Assembly (NCBI RefSeq): GCF_900104155.1
Contig: NZ_FMYB01000018.1
Span: 1 to 64,000 of the forward strand
DNA length: 64,000 nt
Source of the DNA: Butyrivibrio sp. INlla16
GTDB taxonomy: Bacteria > Bacillota > Clostridia > Lachnospirales > Lachnospiraceae
Direction of reading: 5' to 3'
Position numbers and translations under genes: made by a program. Numbering within the stretch: position 1 is the stretch's first letter; each line of letters starts with the position of its first letter. Of this stretch, positions 37,221 to 46,528 are shown piece after piece. The notes under the pieces were generated by a model. That model was not told the origin of the DNA, ran no database searches, and was given only the letters and a program-made list of their open reading frames with translations.

Positions 37221-38777
37221 TCAGTCTCTCGTTGCCCGCATCTCTTTCTTATTTTCATACATCATACTGTCAGCTCTTTTAAATACATCACTTACATTCT
37301 CATCAATTCCCGGTGAATATACTGCAAGTCCAATAGCGGCTGATATTTTTTCCCAGGGCTTAAGAGTATCATCTTTTTCCATCTCTTTTAATTTATTCGC
37401 AAACTCATTAAGAAGTGCATCTTTGTTATTAAAATCACTTCCCCATAATACCACGGCAAATTCATCTCCGCCCAAACGAAATACAGGCGAATGGCAGAAG
37501 ATTTTACATACGATATCGCAAAGTCTCTTAATTGCTATGTTCCCCTGCTCATGACCATAATTGTCATTTATGCGTTTCAGGAAATTAAGATCAATCATGG
37601 CAATAGCAAACTCAACATCAGGATTACGCCTAAGCTCCCTGTCCAGCTTTATTATCTCTTTGTCATAGGCTGTCTTGTTACGGATTCCCGTAAGGGCATC
37701 CTTATGAGCAAGCTCAGCCATCTCTGCTGCATGTTCCTTGGTGCTATGAAGCTCCTTTGAGGTCTTCATCAGGTTCAGCATATAATCGTTAAGTTCACGA
37801 ATCATAGCAGCTGTTCTTCTTGCGAGATTTGTAATCTCATGGTTTCCCAAACTGATGTTATCGAATTTATCAGCCGTGGAAACCTCTTTATTATCTGCAT
37901 ATTCGTCCATGAACTTTTCCATCTTATGAAGCTTTAAAATGTATTGGTGGTTTATAAACCACAGCATGCTATACATACATAGCAATAAAATAACAGCCAC
38001 TATTACCACTTCTTTAATAGTGTTACTCAGAATTCCTTTGTTGACCGCTTCCACGGTGATATCCGCACATACTATGCCTATCATCTCCCCGCTTACATAT
38101 AGAGGAGTATAGTATCCATAAGTCTTGCCGAACTGATTATCATAGGAATCATAGCCGCTGGGACTTTTTCCAGTCTGATATGTCTCCCATAGCTTGGGAT
38201 AACTGTCTTCAGGAACCTCCGCATCAAAATCGAACTCCATGATACTCTTTCCGTCTACTACCTTTTCTGTTCTGAGTCCGTCGAAGACATAGTACATAAG
38301 CGGTGGCGTATCTGTCGGTACAAGATAATAAACGTATTCGGTACCAAACTCCTCATTGAATTCTTCAAAAATATTCAGCCACTGCTCATATTTATAGGTA
38401 GTAAAAGCTATTTTAGCTTCATTAGTCATATCAGAAAACGCTATGGTTTTCTCAAAAACTTCTCCGCCGTATTGCTCAGAAAAAATTCTCTCCCATTCAT
38501 TTCTTGCAGGAATATAGTTGCCGTCATAATCATATGGGATGACTATATTCTCATGGTTCTCAAGAAAATATTCCTGCATAAGTCTGAATTCATCTCCGTC
38601 AGCTTCAATTAAAGCTTCAAGACAATTTGTAACTTCCTTGATCTGCCTCTCCTGCTGCAATATGTAGTTGTCTTCCTGGATTATATAGGTAGCTACTGCA
38701 CTGATTACTATCATAATTATCATGAACATAAGAAAAATGATAGTAAATCTCGCCAGAAGCCCGAATCTCTTCTTCAT
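37221..38777 (-). CDS. membrane diguanylate cyclase (sensor-GGDEF)
   Basis: A 518-residue protein that would make cyclic-di-GMP. TM helix 1 is FTIIFLMFMIIMIVISAVAT; an extracytoplasmic region of about 230 residues follows, with cache-like features (GYYTPLYVSGEMIGIVCADI); TM helix 2 is VVIVAVILLLCMYSML; a HAMP-like helix leads to the GGDEF domain (HKDALTGIRNKTAYDKEI, IDLNFLKRINDNYGHEQG, FRLGGDEFAVVL). The GGDEF motif is intact, so activity is likely. The start at 38777 has AGGGAG 9 nt upstream; the ATG at 38903 reads through promoter-like DNA. It is divergent from the HAD gene. Confidence 0.9.
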   Translation of the reverse strand: MKKRFGLLARFTIIFLMFMIIMIVISAVATYIIQEDNYILQQERQIKEVTNCLEALIEADGDEFRLMQEYFLENHENIVIPYDYDGNYIPARNEWERIFSEQYGGEVFEKTIAFSDMTNEAKIAFTTYKYEQWLNIFEEFNEEFGTEYVYYLVPTDTPPLMYYVFDGLRTEKVVDGKSIMEFDFDAEVPEDSYPKLWETYQTGKSPSGYDSYDNQFGKTYGYYTPLYVSGEMIGIVCADITVEAVNKGILSNTIKEVVIVAVILLLCMYSMLWFINHQYILKLHKMEKFMDEYADNKEVSTADKFDNISLGNHEITNLARRTAAMIRELNDYMLNLMKTSKELHSTKEHAAEMAELAHKDALTGIRNKTAYDKEIIKLDRELRRNPDVEFAIAMIDLNFLKRINDNYGHEQGNIAIKRLCDIVCKIFCHSPVFRLGGDEFAVVLWGSDFNNKDALLNEFANKLKEMEKDDTLKPWEKISAAIGLAVYSPGIDENVSDVFKRADSMMYENKKEMRATRD

Positions 38778-38939
38778 AAGCGAATGCTCCCTATGGCTAA
38801 AGTCCCTTACTTTCATTATATGCCCCAAAACTAGTATCAAAATAAACGTAATCTTATAAAAAAATAAACTTTTACAGATGTGATGTAAGAGTTTATAATG
38901 CAAAAAGTATTGTCATTTTGTTTTTGAACGGAGTTTTAT

Positions 38940-39746
38940 ATGAGCAAGATTTTTTTCACAGATTTGGATGGTACGCTTTTGACCAAAGAAAAAAAGGTGT
39001 CTCCCGCAACCATGGAGGCCCTTATACAATTTACAAATGCCGGTAATCATTTTGCCATTAATACAGGTCGTGCTTTGGAGAGTGCAATGTCTGTACAGAG
39101 GGAAAATAATCTGTTTTTCCCCGGAAGTTTCCTTATTGCCTATAACGGTTCACAGATCTATGACTGCGACACTAAGAAAGATGTATACAGAACCGGTATC
39201 CCTTTTGATATGATTCCCGACATCTTTGCTTTATCAAAAGAATACGGTGTTCACTGCCACACCTATACAGATGAAAATATAGTTACTCCGGCCGAGGATG
39301 AAGAGCTTAAATACTATAGAAGAGTGATACATACCCCATATATAGTTTCAGAAGACATAAACTCTGCTCTCACCGATATCCCCTGCAAAATAATAGGAAT
39401 AGAGCTTCATGACAGAGAAAAAATAGATCGTTTCAAAGCTGCTGTCGAAGAACTTGCAGGAGATAAGCTTACTCTTCTGTACTCCAATCCCTACTATCTT
39501 GAAATATTTAACTCCGAGGCAGGAAAAGGAAGCGCAGTTACAAGGCTTGCAGATTACCTGGGCATTCCTCATGAAAACACTTTGGCGGCAGGTGACGAAG
39601 AAAACGATATTTCAATGATTGAAGCCGCAGGTCTCGGAATCGGCATGATCAACGGAACAGAGGATGTAAAAAAAGCCGCCGATATTATCACCGAAACCGA
39701 TAATAATAACGACGGCCTTGCAAAGATTCTTATGGCAAATATTTAA
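38940..39746 (+). CDS. HAD superfamily (Cof-type) sugar phosphatase
   Basis: A 268-residue HAD hydrolase with the C2-type cap (Cof/YbiV group). Motif I FFTDLDGTLL holds the nucleophile Asp and acid Asp; motif II AINTGRA; motif III EAGKGSAVTRL with the catalytic Lys; motif IV AAGDEENDISMIEAA. These enzymes dephosphorylate sugar phosphates, FMN or PLP, often with wide specificity. GGAG lies before the ATG. It ends 6 nt from the convergent EAL gene. Confidence 0.95.
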   Translation: MSKIFFTDLDGTLLTKEKKVSPATMEALIQFTNAGNHFAINTGRALESAMSVQRENNLFFPGSFLIAYNGSQIYDCDTKKDVYRTGIPFDMIPDIFALSKEYGVHCHTYTDENIVTPAEDEELKYYRRVIHTPYIVSEDINSALTDIPCKIIGIELHDREKIDRFKAAVEELAGDKLTLLYSNPYYLEIFNSEAGKGSAVTRLADYLGIPHENTLAAGDEENDISMIEAAGLGIGMINGTEDVKKAADIITETDNNNDGLAKILMANI

Positions 39747-39752
39747 AGCTTT

Positions 39753-42110
39753 CTATTTAAGCAATTTCTCGAATTCAGCTTCGGGCAAAGGCTTGTAAAA
39801 ATAGAATCCCTGAATGTAGTCACAGTCCGCATCCTGCAGGAATTTAAGCTGTTTCTCATTCTCCACTCCTTCCGCAGTAACCTTTGCACCAATGGCATGT
39901 GCAAGCTTTATGGTAGAAATGATTATGGATTCGGACTTCTTGTTGATACCGATTTTCCTAATAAAGCCTATGTCGAGTTTTATAATATCAAAATCAAAGG
40001 TTTCAAGCATTGATAATGAACTCATGCCGCTTCCATAATCATCAAGAAGGATTTGAATTCCATGCTTTTTTAGTTTGCCAAGATATTCAAGGGCCTTGGT
40101 CTCAAGATCCGCATAGGCAGACTCAGTTACCTCAAATCTGACCATAGCAGGCTCTATCTTCTTGCCTTTTATTGATTCGAAGATGTTTTCCATAAATAGC
40201 GAATCGTAAAAATCAACTCTGGAGAGATTAATCGCACAGGGTACCGCCATTTTTCCCGCGGCATAACACCTTTCGATGAAATCAATCCCGCTCTCGAGCA
40301 TGAATTTATCAAGAATAGCTGTCTTTCCCTCCGATTCAATAATAGGAATAAAGTCTACTGGAGATACCATACCAAGATCTCTGTGCTGCCATCTTATAAG
40401 CATCTCCGCACTTACTATCTCTCCTGTCTTCGCATTGACTATGGGCTGGTAATACGGCATAAACTCATTATCTGCCAGTGCTCGCTCAAAATCAGACAAC
40501 AGGAATCTCTGCTTTACATAATTCTCCTTCATCGAATCATCATAGTACGCAAACAGCTGATTTCGCTTGTTGTTTCGAATACTCTTTTCAGCGAGCTTCG
40601 CTCCGTCCAAAATAGCGGATATTCCTACTCTCGGATTGGTTATACGGAAAATTCCGCAGTATATTTCATAGCTGTATTTTATGGATTCAGTCCTGAAAAC
40701 CTGCCGACACATTGATCTTATATTTTTTTCTATAAGATTATCATCCGCTGTTATAAGGGCAAAGTTATCCCCTTCCAGTCTCCCCATGAGAACAGGATGA
40801 AGATACTTTCTGAGGGCATCCCTCGTCTGGAATATTACAAGATCTCCCTTTTGATTACCAAACAACTCATTTACGGCTTTCAGCCCTTTTACATTAGCAA
40901 ACACGAGTGAATAGTGGTCATCCCGGTGCAATTCGGACAGGAAGAGCTTTGCTCTGTCCAAAAAACCGGTTCTGGCATATTCATCTGTCATCCAGTCATA
41001 ATCAAGAACAGATGTTATGTCAATATAAATAATCATCAGCCAGTCCGGATATCCCGGAACTTCCTTTGCCCTGATATTCTTAGCGCGGCGACCATCCTCA
41101 TAGTCCACATGAACAGTTCTTACAAACTCGCCTCGCTTCGCCAGTTCTTCCTGTATTGAGGATATTCTGACCTGTTCAAGGAATATCTCCTGCTCCTCCT
41201 TTACAAGTGTCTGAGAAAGTCTTTTGCATATTTCTTTATAATCGAATCTGCTCTCTGTGAAAATTCCCCAGAGGCTCATATCCAAATGATAGACCTCACA
41301 TCTTTCTTCATTCTTTTCTACAGCAAAGATCATGTCATAGCCTTCGGAAATAAGGCTTCTTATCACAGGCTGTTCAACATAACTCATAAACGGAATAATT
41401 TTTCCCGGTTTAACGGGATAAATAACTCCGTCTTCAATTACTTCACCTTTTCCGAAAAACGAGGTCTCTCCGTTTTTTACTTTAAAATAACTGCCGTCGG
41501 ATATCAGATAAAATTTACAGCCAAAGCTGTCAGGAATAACAATATCATCTATTAAATTCAGACCATCCACACTTCGCTCTCTTATATAATCTCTGTGAGG
41601 AATTATCTGAATGTTAGTCAGATCCAGGCCATCCGAAAACCTGACATAGTTGGGGTCTGCCGCTTCACCTTCAAGCTCAGGCGTATGATACACATAGAAT
41701 GCAGCATTCATCGCACCTGCACCCTGTCCGATAATAACGCCATCATATCTCGAAAGTGCTTCCTTTAATCCTATACGCTTCATAAATGCAAGCTGCGACG
41801 GAGCATGACCGCTTGCGAGGAATATCACATCTGACCATGCCACCATGTCATTAGCCGAATCCTCTTCCGTTAGAGTTTTACATTCACTGACAGATAAATT
41901 TGCAGAAGCAAAGATGTCCAGAATGATCTGCCTTTTCTTCCCGTTTTCTTTAACCTCCTCCGGATTGCAAGGCACATAGAGGAGTTTTGCGTCTTTAGGC
42001 CATTCAGTTTTAAGTTCATCAAAAAAGCCGTAGTTATCCAAGGGTTCTGCTTTTTCTCGAGCCCCCTGCACTTTATATGGGATAAAACTACTTGTCAGAT
42101 AAAGAACCAT
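39753..42110 (-). CDS. S51-like domain fused to degenerate GGDEF and intact EAL
   Basis: A 785-residue cytoplasmic protein. Residues 1-240 look like peptidase family S51 (dipeptidase E/cyanophycinase): VIFLASGHAPSQLA, then GVIIGQGAGAMNAA where Gly130 replaces the nucleophile Ser, IIPHRDYIRER with His172 kept, and YLISDGSYFKVKNG with GKGEVIEDGVI. Residues 250-370 are PAS-like. The GGDEF domain (375-520) reads RLEGDNF, so it is probably inactive. The EAL domain (540-785) has EML569-571, Asn628, Glu660, Asp690-Asp691, Lys711 and Glu747, all expected catalytic residues, so it should hydrolyse cyclic-di-GMP. The N-terminus is probably a dead-enzyme ligand sensor. GGAG lies 7 nt before the ATG; it overlaps the upstream GGDEF gene by 23 nt. 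Confidence 0.88.
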   Translation of the reverse strand: MVLYLTSSFIPYKVQGAREKAEPLDNYGFFDELKTEWPKDAKLLYVPCNPEEVKENGKKRQIILDIFASANLSVSECKTLTEEDSANDMVAWSDVIFLASGHAPSQLAFMKRIGLKEALSRYDGVIIGQGAGAMNAAFYVYHTPELEGEAADPNYVRFSDGLDLTNIQIIPHRDYIRERSVDGLNLIDDIVIPDSFGCKFYLISDGSYFKVKNGETSFFGKGEVIEDGVIYPVKPGKIIPFMSYVEQPVIRSLISEGYDMIFAVEKNEERCEVYHLDMSLWGIFTESRFDYKEICKRLSQTLVKEEQEIFLEQVRISSIQEELAKRGEFVRTVHVDYEDGRRAKNIRAKEVPGYPDWLMIIYIDITSVLDYDWMTDEYARTGFLDRAKLFLSELHRDDHYSLVFANVKGLKAVNELFGNQKGDLVIFQTRDALRKYLHPVLMGRLEGDNFALITADDNLIEKNIRSMCRQVFRTESIKYSYEIYCGIFRITNPRVGISAILDGAKLAEKSIRNNKRNQLFAYYDDSMKENYVKQRFLLSDFERALADNEFMPYYQPIVNAKTGEIVSAEMLIRWQHRDLGMVSPVDFIPIIESEGKTAILDKFMLESGIDFIERCYAAGKMAVPCAINLSRVDFYDSLFMENIFESIKGKKIEPAMVRFEVTESAYADLETKALEYLGKLKKHGIQILLDDYGSGMSSLSMLETFDFDIIKLDIGFIRKIGINKKSESIIISTIKLAHAIGAKVTAEGVENEKQLKFLQDADCDYIQGFYFYKPLPEAEFEKLLK

Positions 42111-43071
42111 GCGCCTTCTCCTTAGTTATATCCTTATTTGCGTACATCATTCTGTCTGCCTTATCATATACCTGCTCATGTGTATCGCCTTCATGCCGCT
42201 TAGCTATACCATAAGCAAAGCTTATCGGAAAATCACCGTATTTCTCATCACAACTGCCTTTCTCCAAAACAGATGCTGCAATTGCATCAAGCACCTCCTC
42301 TGAATCTTTGGATACAAGGCAGAATTCATCTCCGCCAACCCTGTATAGCCTTCCATGACCTTCAAAAGCATCTGCCAGAGTCCTTGCCGTTGCGTAAATA
42401 TAACGGTCTCCGGTTTTATGACCCTTGGTGTCATTATATTTTTTAAGATCGTTCATATCGACCATCAAAATAGCATTATATTTGTCTTTAATATATGCCA
42501 TAGTTTTCTCGTAGGCATTTCTGTTAGGAAGATTCGTTATAACATCCTTTTTGTTGTAAAGCTCAGATACCGCCAAATACATAAGGATATACGCTATCCC
42601 AAGTCCTACCCACAAAGTTTTAAAATCATAGTTAATCCATGACGCAAGGAAGCCCAAGAGCATTGTAAGTCCGACAAATCCTGCAAGAAAGATGTTTTCA
42701 TAATCAAAAGCCGTGGCAATAACCATATCCGCAAGGAATATCATAAAAGCCCCAAAACATAGTATATGCATCACCAGTCCAAAGGGTCTGAAAACCATGT
42801 AGGAATCTTTATGATAAAAAACAATCGGAGTGAAGATATTGGCTATGTCCGATATCGCAAGAATCAGCATAAGGATAAGTCCCACGAAATGTCTGAGTCT
42901 CCTGCCTCTTTGTATATATATTATAAAAAAGGTACTAAGTCCCACCGGTATCAGCAGGTAAATAATGCAAGTAACTAAATTTAGAATATAATCGGTTGTC
43001 TCATTGTTCGGAAGTGTATATTGAAGCACATACCACAACATATCCAGGCAGTAGAGACCGGCAAGCATCAC
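42088..43071 (-). CDS. membrane GGDEF protein (5' end frameshifted)
   Basis: As read from a GTG at 43071 the product has 327 residues: five or six TM helices (for example LVTCIIYLLIPVGLSTFFII, LILMLILAISDIANIF, GLVMHILCFGAFMIFLADMV) and a GGDEF domain (VITNLPNRNAYEKTMAYI, VDMNDLKKYNDTKGHKTG, LYRVGGDEFCLV). The GGDEF motif is intact. The true start seems to be the ATG at 43187, with a strong ribosome binding site, in a frame joined to this one by one missing base in the A run 43077-43081. With the EAL gene downstream, which it overlaps by 23 nt, it would form a cyclic-di-GMP make-and-break pair. Confidence 0.85.
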   Translation of the reverse strand: MMLAGLYCLDMLWYVLQYTLPNNETTDYILNLVTCIIYLLIPVGLSTFFIIYIQRGRRLRHFVGLILMLILAISDIANIFTPIVFYHKDSYMVFRPFGLVMHILCFGAFMIFLADMVIATAFDYENIFLAGFVGLTMLLGFLASWINYDFKTLWVGLGIAYILMYLAVSELYNKKDVITNLPNRNAYEKTMAYIKDKYNAILMVDMNDLKKYNDTKGHKTGDRYIYATARTLADAFEGHGRLYRVGGDEFCLVSKDSEEVLDAIAASVLEKGSCDEKYGDFPISFAYGIAKRHEGDTHEQVYDKADRMMYANKDITKEKAHGSLSDK

Positions 43072-43187
43072 ACCGGAAAAAGGATGCCGAATCTGGCATC
43101 TTTTCTCAGATGCTTATTATTTCGAACAAGCACAGCAACATAAATAACTATTGCAATACCTATTATGTCGGAAAACTCGATCCACAT
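43068..43187 (-). pseudogene. displaced 5' end of the membrane GGDEF gene
   Basis: An ATG at 43187, 8 nt after GGAG, encodes a first TM helix (FSDIIGIAIVIYVAVLVRNN) and a basic loop (KHLRKDARFGILF), then meets a TGA at 43068. Adding one T to the T5 run (43077-43081 on the plus strand as A5) joins it as ILFSGVMLAGLYCLD with the downstream frame, giving a normal multi-TM diguanylate cyclase of about 366 residues. Confidence 0.7.
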
Positions 43188-43328
43188 AATGAAGTCTCCT
43201 GCTATATGTGCTCATTATCAGTGTCTTATCGCATAACTCCCCAATAATATAATCATACATTTTTATTATAAACTTATCTTATTCACAATTAGCGCTGTTT
43301 AGATTTTTTTAAGATAGTTTTCAGTAAT

Positions 43329-43361
43329 AAAAAACCTGAGGCATAAAAATGCACTCAAGTC
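43329..43361 (-). terminator. terminator after the GNAT gene
   Basis: On the minus strand ACTTGAGTGCAT-loop-ATGCCTCAGGT, a stem with two mismatches, followed by TTTTTTATT; it starts at the GNAT stop codon. Confidence 0.75.
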
Positions 43362-43363
43362 TC

Positions 43364-44011
43364 TCATACTTCTTCGCTTATATATATTCTTTTGCTCTTA
43401 AGCCATTTCAACGCATCTTCGTCACTGTCAAAAAAGTAACCAGCTGCTTCGCAAAATGAATCAAGATCCGTGATTTTGGCCATTATGATTGGGCTATCCG
43501 GTAAAACTTCTCCGCTATCCTCCGCTCTTAATGCTTCTTCCTTGTTCATTCTTCTTATATAGTCTTCATCTCTCATACAAAAAACATCATAGCGTTTCCT
43601 GATCTCTACAAAATCCCGGATTCTTTCCGTGGTAAAGTCGCATATCTTTTCAAATCCCATCCAGGAGTATATTGATTCATCCACGGGCATGAGATAAATA
43701 AATGGAACGCGTTCTTCTTTCATAAGCTCAAAAGCTTCCCGAAAAACTGCGGACATCTGTCCCTCATGGCGTCTGCCCTCTTTGGTTGCCACAGCCACAA
43801 CATAGTAACTCTTTACAACCTTTCCGCACAGATTTATATAATACGGATTCAGATGAAGCATAGATATTACTTCATTATCTTCCAGGCTGACTATCATACG
43901 ATTGTCCAGGCACTTATCCGAATAATAATAATCAACAAAGGCTTTAGGATCATCAAAAGCCTCTTCATACAGACTTCTTGTTTTGTTTTTATCCAAATAC
44001 TCTGTTATCAT
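43364..44011 (-). CDS. GNAT family N-acetyltransferase
   Basis: A 215-residue acetyltransferase related to the Eis-like group: VSLEDNEVISMLHLNPYYIN, then the acetyl-CoA site VVAVATKEGRRHEGQMSAVF and FIYLMPVDESIYSWMGFEKI. The substrate is unknown. The start at 44011 overlaps the stop of the upstream gene in an ATGA junction, which implies translational coupling; the ATG at 44038 would lie inside that gene. The paired DUF2156 protein also has an acyltransferase fold. Confidence 0.85.
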   Translation of the reverse strand: MITEYLDKNKTRSLYEEAFDDPKAFVDYYYSDKCLDNRMIVSLEDNEVISMLHLNPYYINLCGKVVKSYYVVAVATKEGRRHEGQMSAVFREAFELMKEERVPFIYLMPVDESIYSWMGFEKICDFTTERIRDFVEIRKRYDVFCMRDEDYIRRMNKEEALRAEDSGEVLPDSPIIMAKITDLDSFCEAAGYFFDSDEDALKWLKSKRIYISEEV

Positions 44012-44961
44012 GCTGTTTTCTCGTATAAATGATTGCACGCTGCTTTCTCACAGACTCTGTATTTCCTGGCATAGCCAGTAGGGTTATAGCTCTCCTTAGC
44101 CCGCCTTAGTCCTTCGATGCCCATGTCATCCTCTCTGTTGACAATTTTAGCATCCTCATACGAATTAAGTAAAAACTGCTGATTTATAACCTGATATATA
44201 CCGGGGATATTGGAATTACCTTTTTCGATGCTAATGACTGCCATCTTCTCCCTGCTGTTATAAGAGCCGATTGTAAAAGCTTCCAGAACTTCATCGATAA
44301 AAATACCACCTACTCTGAACGTAACCTTGTCGCAGTTACGAAGAATATCAATAACTCCATCCTTTTCAACAAGAAGCGTATCTCTGCTCTCTACGCCTTC
44401 GGACAATCTGTTCTCCACCCATTTTTCCATAAAAATTTCAAGAAAGTACTCATCGACGCAGCACATGGTCTTATACTCCCATCTGCCCTCATACTCCTTC
44501 ATGAATTTGTTTATAAGATTTCTCTTCTTCTGATATTTCTTACCCGGAAGAGTTCTAAGTTCTTCAGCATCATAGAGATAATCCTTAAGGTCACTTTCCT
44601 CTTCTACCATATAATTTGGATTATTCAATAATCCCAGCACATCAAGCGCATCTTCATCTGCCAGGTCTATCCTGAGCGGACAGCCAAGCTCATCATTAAA
44701 ATATTTTTTCAAAAGCTCAAAATATTCGGGAAGCTCCTCTTCTCTACAATAGGGCATTGCCGCAAAATATCCCGCTTCATCTTTCATAAGAATAATTGCA
44801 GCCTTGTCCTCTATATATACCTCTGTGTTATATAAATTCTTCCAAATATAGGTATCAAGAACTGTGCTGTCACAGGTCTTATTTCCTCTTAGTGCATAAA
44901 TCTCCGAAAGCTTTGCAGCCTCTTCAAATGACGGTTTGTGGAATGTAAGCTTTTTATCCAT
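44008..44961 (-). CDS. DUF2156 (phosphatidylglycerol lysyltransferase-type) protein
   Basis: A 317-residue soluble protein of the DUF2156 family, the catalytic part of MprF-type aminoacyl transferases: LDTYIWKNLYNTEVYIEDKA, GKKYQKKRNLINKFMKEYEG and the C-terminal DDMGIEGLRRAKESYNPTGY. The flippase TM region of MprF is absent, so it is a stand-alone domain with two GNAT-like folds. The acceptor is unknown. The start at 44961 has GGAG 8 nt upstream; the ATG at 45018 has none. It is coupled to the GNAT gene. Confidence 0.87.
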   Translation of the reverse strand: MDKKLTFHKPSFEEAAKLSEIYALRGNKTCDSTVLDTYIWKNLYNTEVYIEDKAAIILMKDEAGYFAAMPYCREEELPEYFELLKKYFNDELGCPLRIDLADEDALDVLGLLNNPNYMVEEESDLKDYLYDAEELRTLPGKKYQKKRNLINKFMKEYEGRWEYKTMCCVDEYFLEIFMEKWVENRLSEGVESRDTLLVEKDGVIDILRNCDKVTFRVGGIFIDEVLEAFTIGSYNSREKMAVISIEKGNSNIPGIYQVINQQFLLNSYEDAKIVNREDDMGIEGLRRAKESYNPTGYARKYRVCEKAACNHLYEKTA

Positions 44962-45191
44962 GACTTTTTCTCCATATAACAATATTGCCGTTTGCGCTAC
45001 TTGATTGTATACAATCAATATATATTATTATTCGGAAAATGTCAATTTATTAGTATCATAAAATTCCTGATCGTTATTACTACTGCTGCTACCACATAAC
45101 AAATCCCGAAAAATGTTGCAATTAGTCGGTAATATGCATTATTTTGTATAGAAACACATGTTAAAAATCACTCTTACTGTGGAGGTGTAAA

Positions 45192-46523
45192 ATGTTAAAT
45201 AAACAGTATTTAAAAATAAATGTTATAGCTGCGATGTTTTCGGCTCTTGCGATTGCATTTGCTGTAAGCGGATGTGGTACTCCCACAGCTAAAAATAATA
45301 CCGGTGAGTCCGAATCAACATCAGAAAAAGTTGAAGTTTCTACTGACAACACAAATGAATCCAGCACAGAAAATACTACAGAAGAGTACGACAACCGCGT
45401 TCTGTATCAGAGCTACCTGAATAACACGCTTCGCGTAGAGGGTAGCTATTTCCTGGAAAAATATCAGGAAATGATAGATCTATATGGCGAGCTGCAGGCA
45501 TATTATTACGATGTTGATGAGGACGGAGAAAAAGAACTTCTTATCAATGAACCTTCCTACGGCTTTGATATTTTTGATGTAAAGGACGGATCTGTTTATC
45601 TTCTTACCTGCGGAGACGGAACTTCGGCTTTTTGCTCTGTTTATGAAGGTAACGGACATACATATATCAGCCACAGCGACTTTTCTCATATGGGAAGGCA
45701 GTACCAGGATCTGGCCAGATATGATGCTGAGGGCAGGATTGTCGAACAGATGAGCATCTATGCTGAGTACTTCGATGCTGAGGAAGACGTCTATAACGAA
45801 AACAGTGACTTCACCTACAATGGTAAGCCCATAACCATGCAGGAATACGAATCCTACATGGATACTTACAAATTTGTTGACCCGGATGTAATGGAAAAAG
45901 CAGTTTTTGATATGCCTGCTCCTACTGCCAAAGCAAAAACTGACTACAATCTTTATGAAGAATACTACACCATCGTTGATCAGGCTGACCCGCTTAAATG
46001 GGACGGCTTTCAGCTGATTGACCTTGACGAAGACGGCACCCCTGAACTATTCGCGACCTGCACAAATGAAAACAGACCAGATCCCGGAATACAGCCCTAC
46101 ATGATAGTTGGCTATAATGATCAGGGCGTTGTTATGAATGACGACTTAGGTGACGGAGTCGCTTCAGCCGGAGGTTACAGAGGAACTCTCTACTATCTTC
46201 CCGGCACCGGCAAGCTGCTTGACAGCGCAATCCAGGCTCCTCTGGGCCTCCCTTCCGACACAATCTATGAGATGAAGGACGGCTCAATCAACTATACTCA
46301 ATATGGCGGCTTTGATGTGACAGAATACCCGGATGATGACGATTATAATAGCTGGGATCCCATGGAACACGGCGAATGGAATTGGATGAATGAACCCGTT
46401 TCAGAAGATGAATATAAGCAAAAATTTTTAGAGGCCACGGAAAATACTTCCGGTATAGCCATGAGTGAAATTGACTACATGGATAAGGAATCCATGCTAA
46501 AAAAATTGAAAGAACTGATGTAG
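45192..46523 (+). CDS. surface lipoprotein with Asp-rich calcium-type loops
   Basis: A 443-residue lipoprotein: signal with lipobox VSGC (Cys28), then a Thr/Ser/Glu-rich linker. Two loops of the D-x-D-x-D-G-x-x-E type are seen (YYDVDEDGEKELLI and LIDLDEDGTPELFA), a pattern known from calcium-binding repeats in Lachnospiraceae secreted proteins. The rest, rich in Tyr and Asp, was not recognised. A strong GGAGGTGTAAA precedes the ATG. It ends 5 nt from the convergent radical SAM gene. Function unknown. Confidence 0.8.
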   Translation: MLNKQYLKINVIAAMFSALAIAFAVSGCGTPTAKNNTGESESTSEKVEVSTDNTNESSTENTTEEYDNRVLYQSYLNNTLRVEGSYFLEKYQEMIDLYGELQAYYYDVDEDGEKELLINEPSYGFDIFDVKDGSVYLLTCGDGTSAFCSVYEGNGHTYISHSDFSHMGRQYQDLARYDAEGRIVEQMSIYAEYFDAEEDVYNENSDFTYNGKPITMQEYESYMDTYKFVDPDVMEKAVFDMPAPTAKAKTDYNLYEEYYTIVDQADPLKWDGFQLIDLDEDGTPELFATCTNENRPDPGIQPYMIVGYNDQGVVMNDDLGDGVASAGGYRGTLYYLPGTGKLLDSAIQAPLGLPSDTIYEMKDGSINYTQYGGFDVTEYPDDDDYNSWDPMEHGEWNWMNEPVSEDEYKQKFLEATENTSGIAMSEIDYMDKESMLKKLKELM

Positions 46524-46528
46524 GGCAG

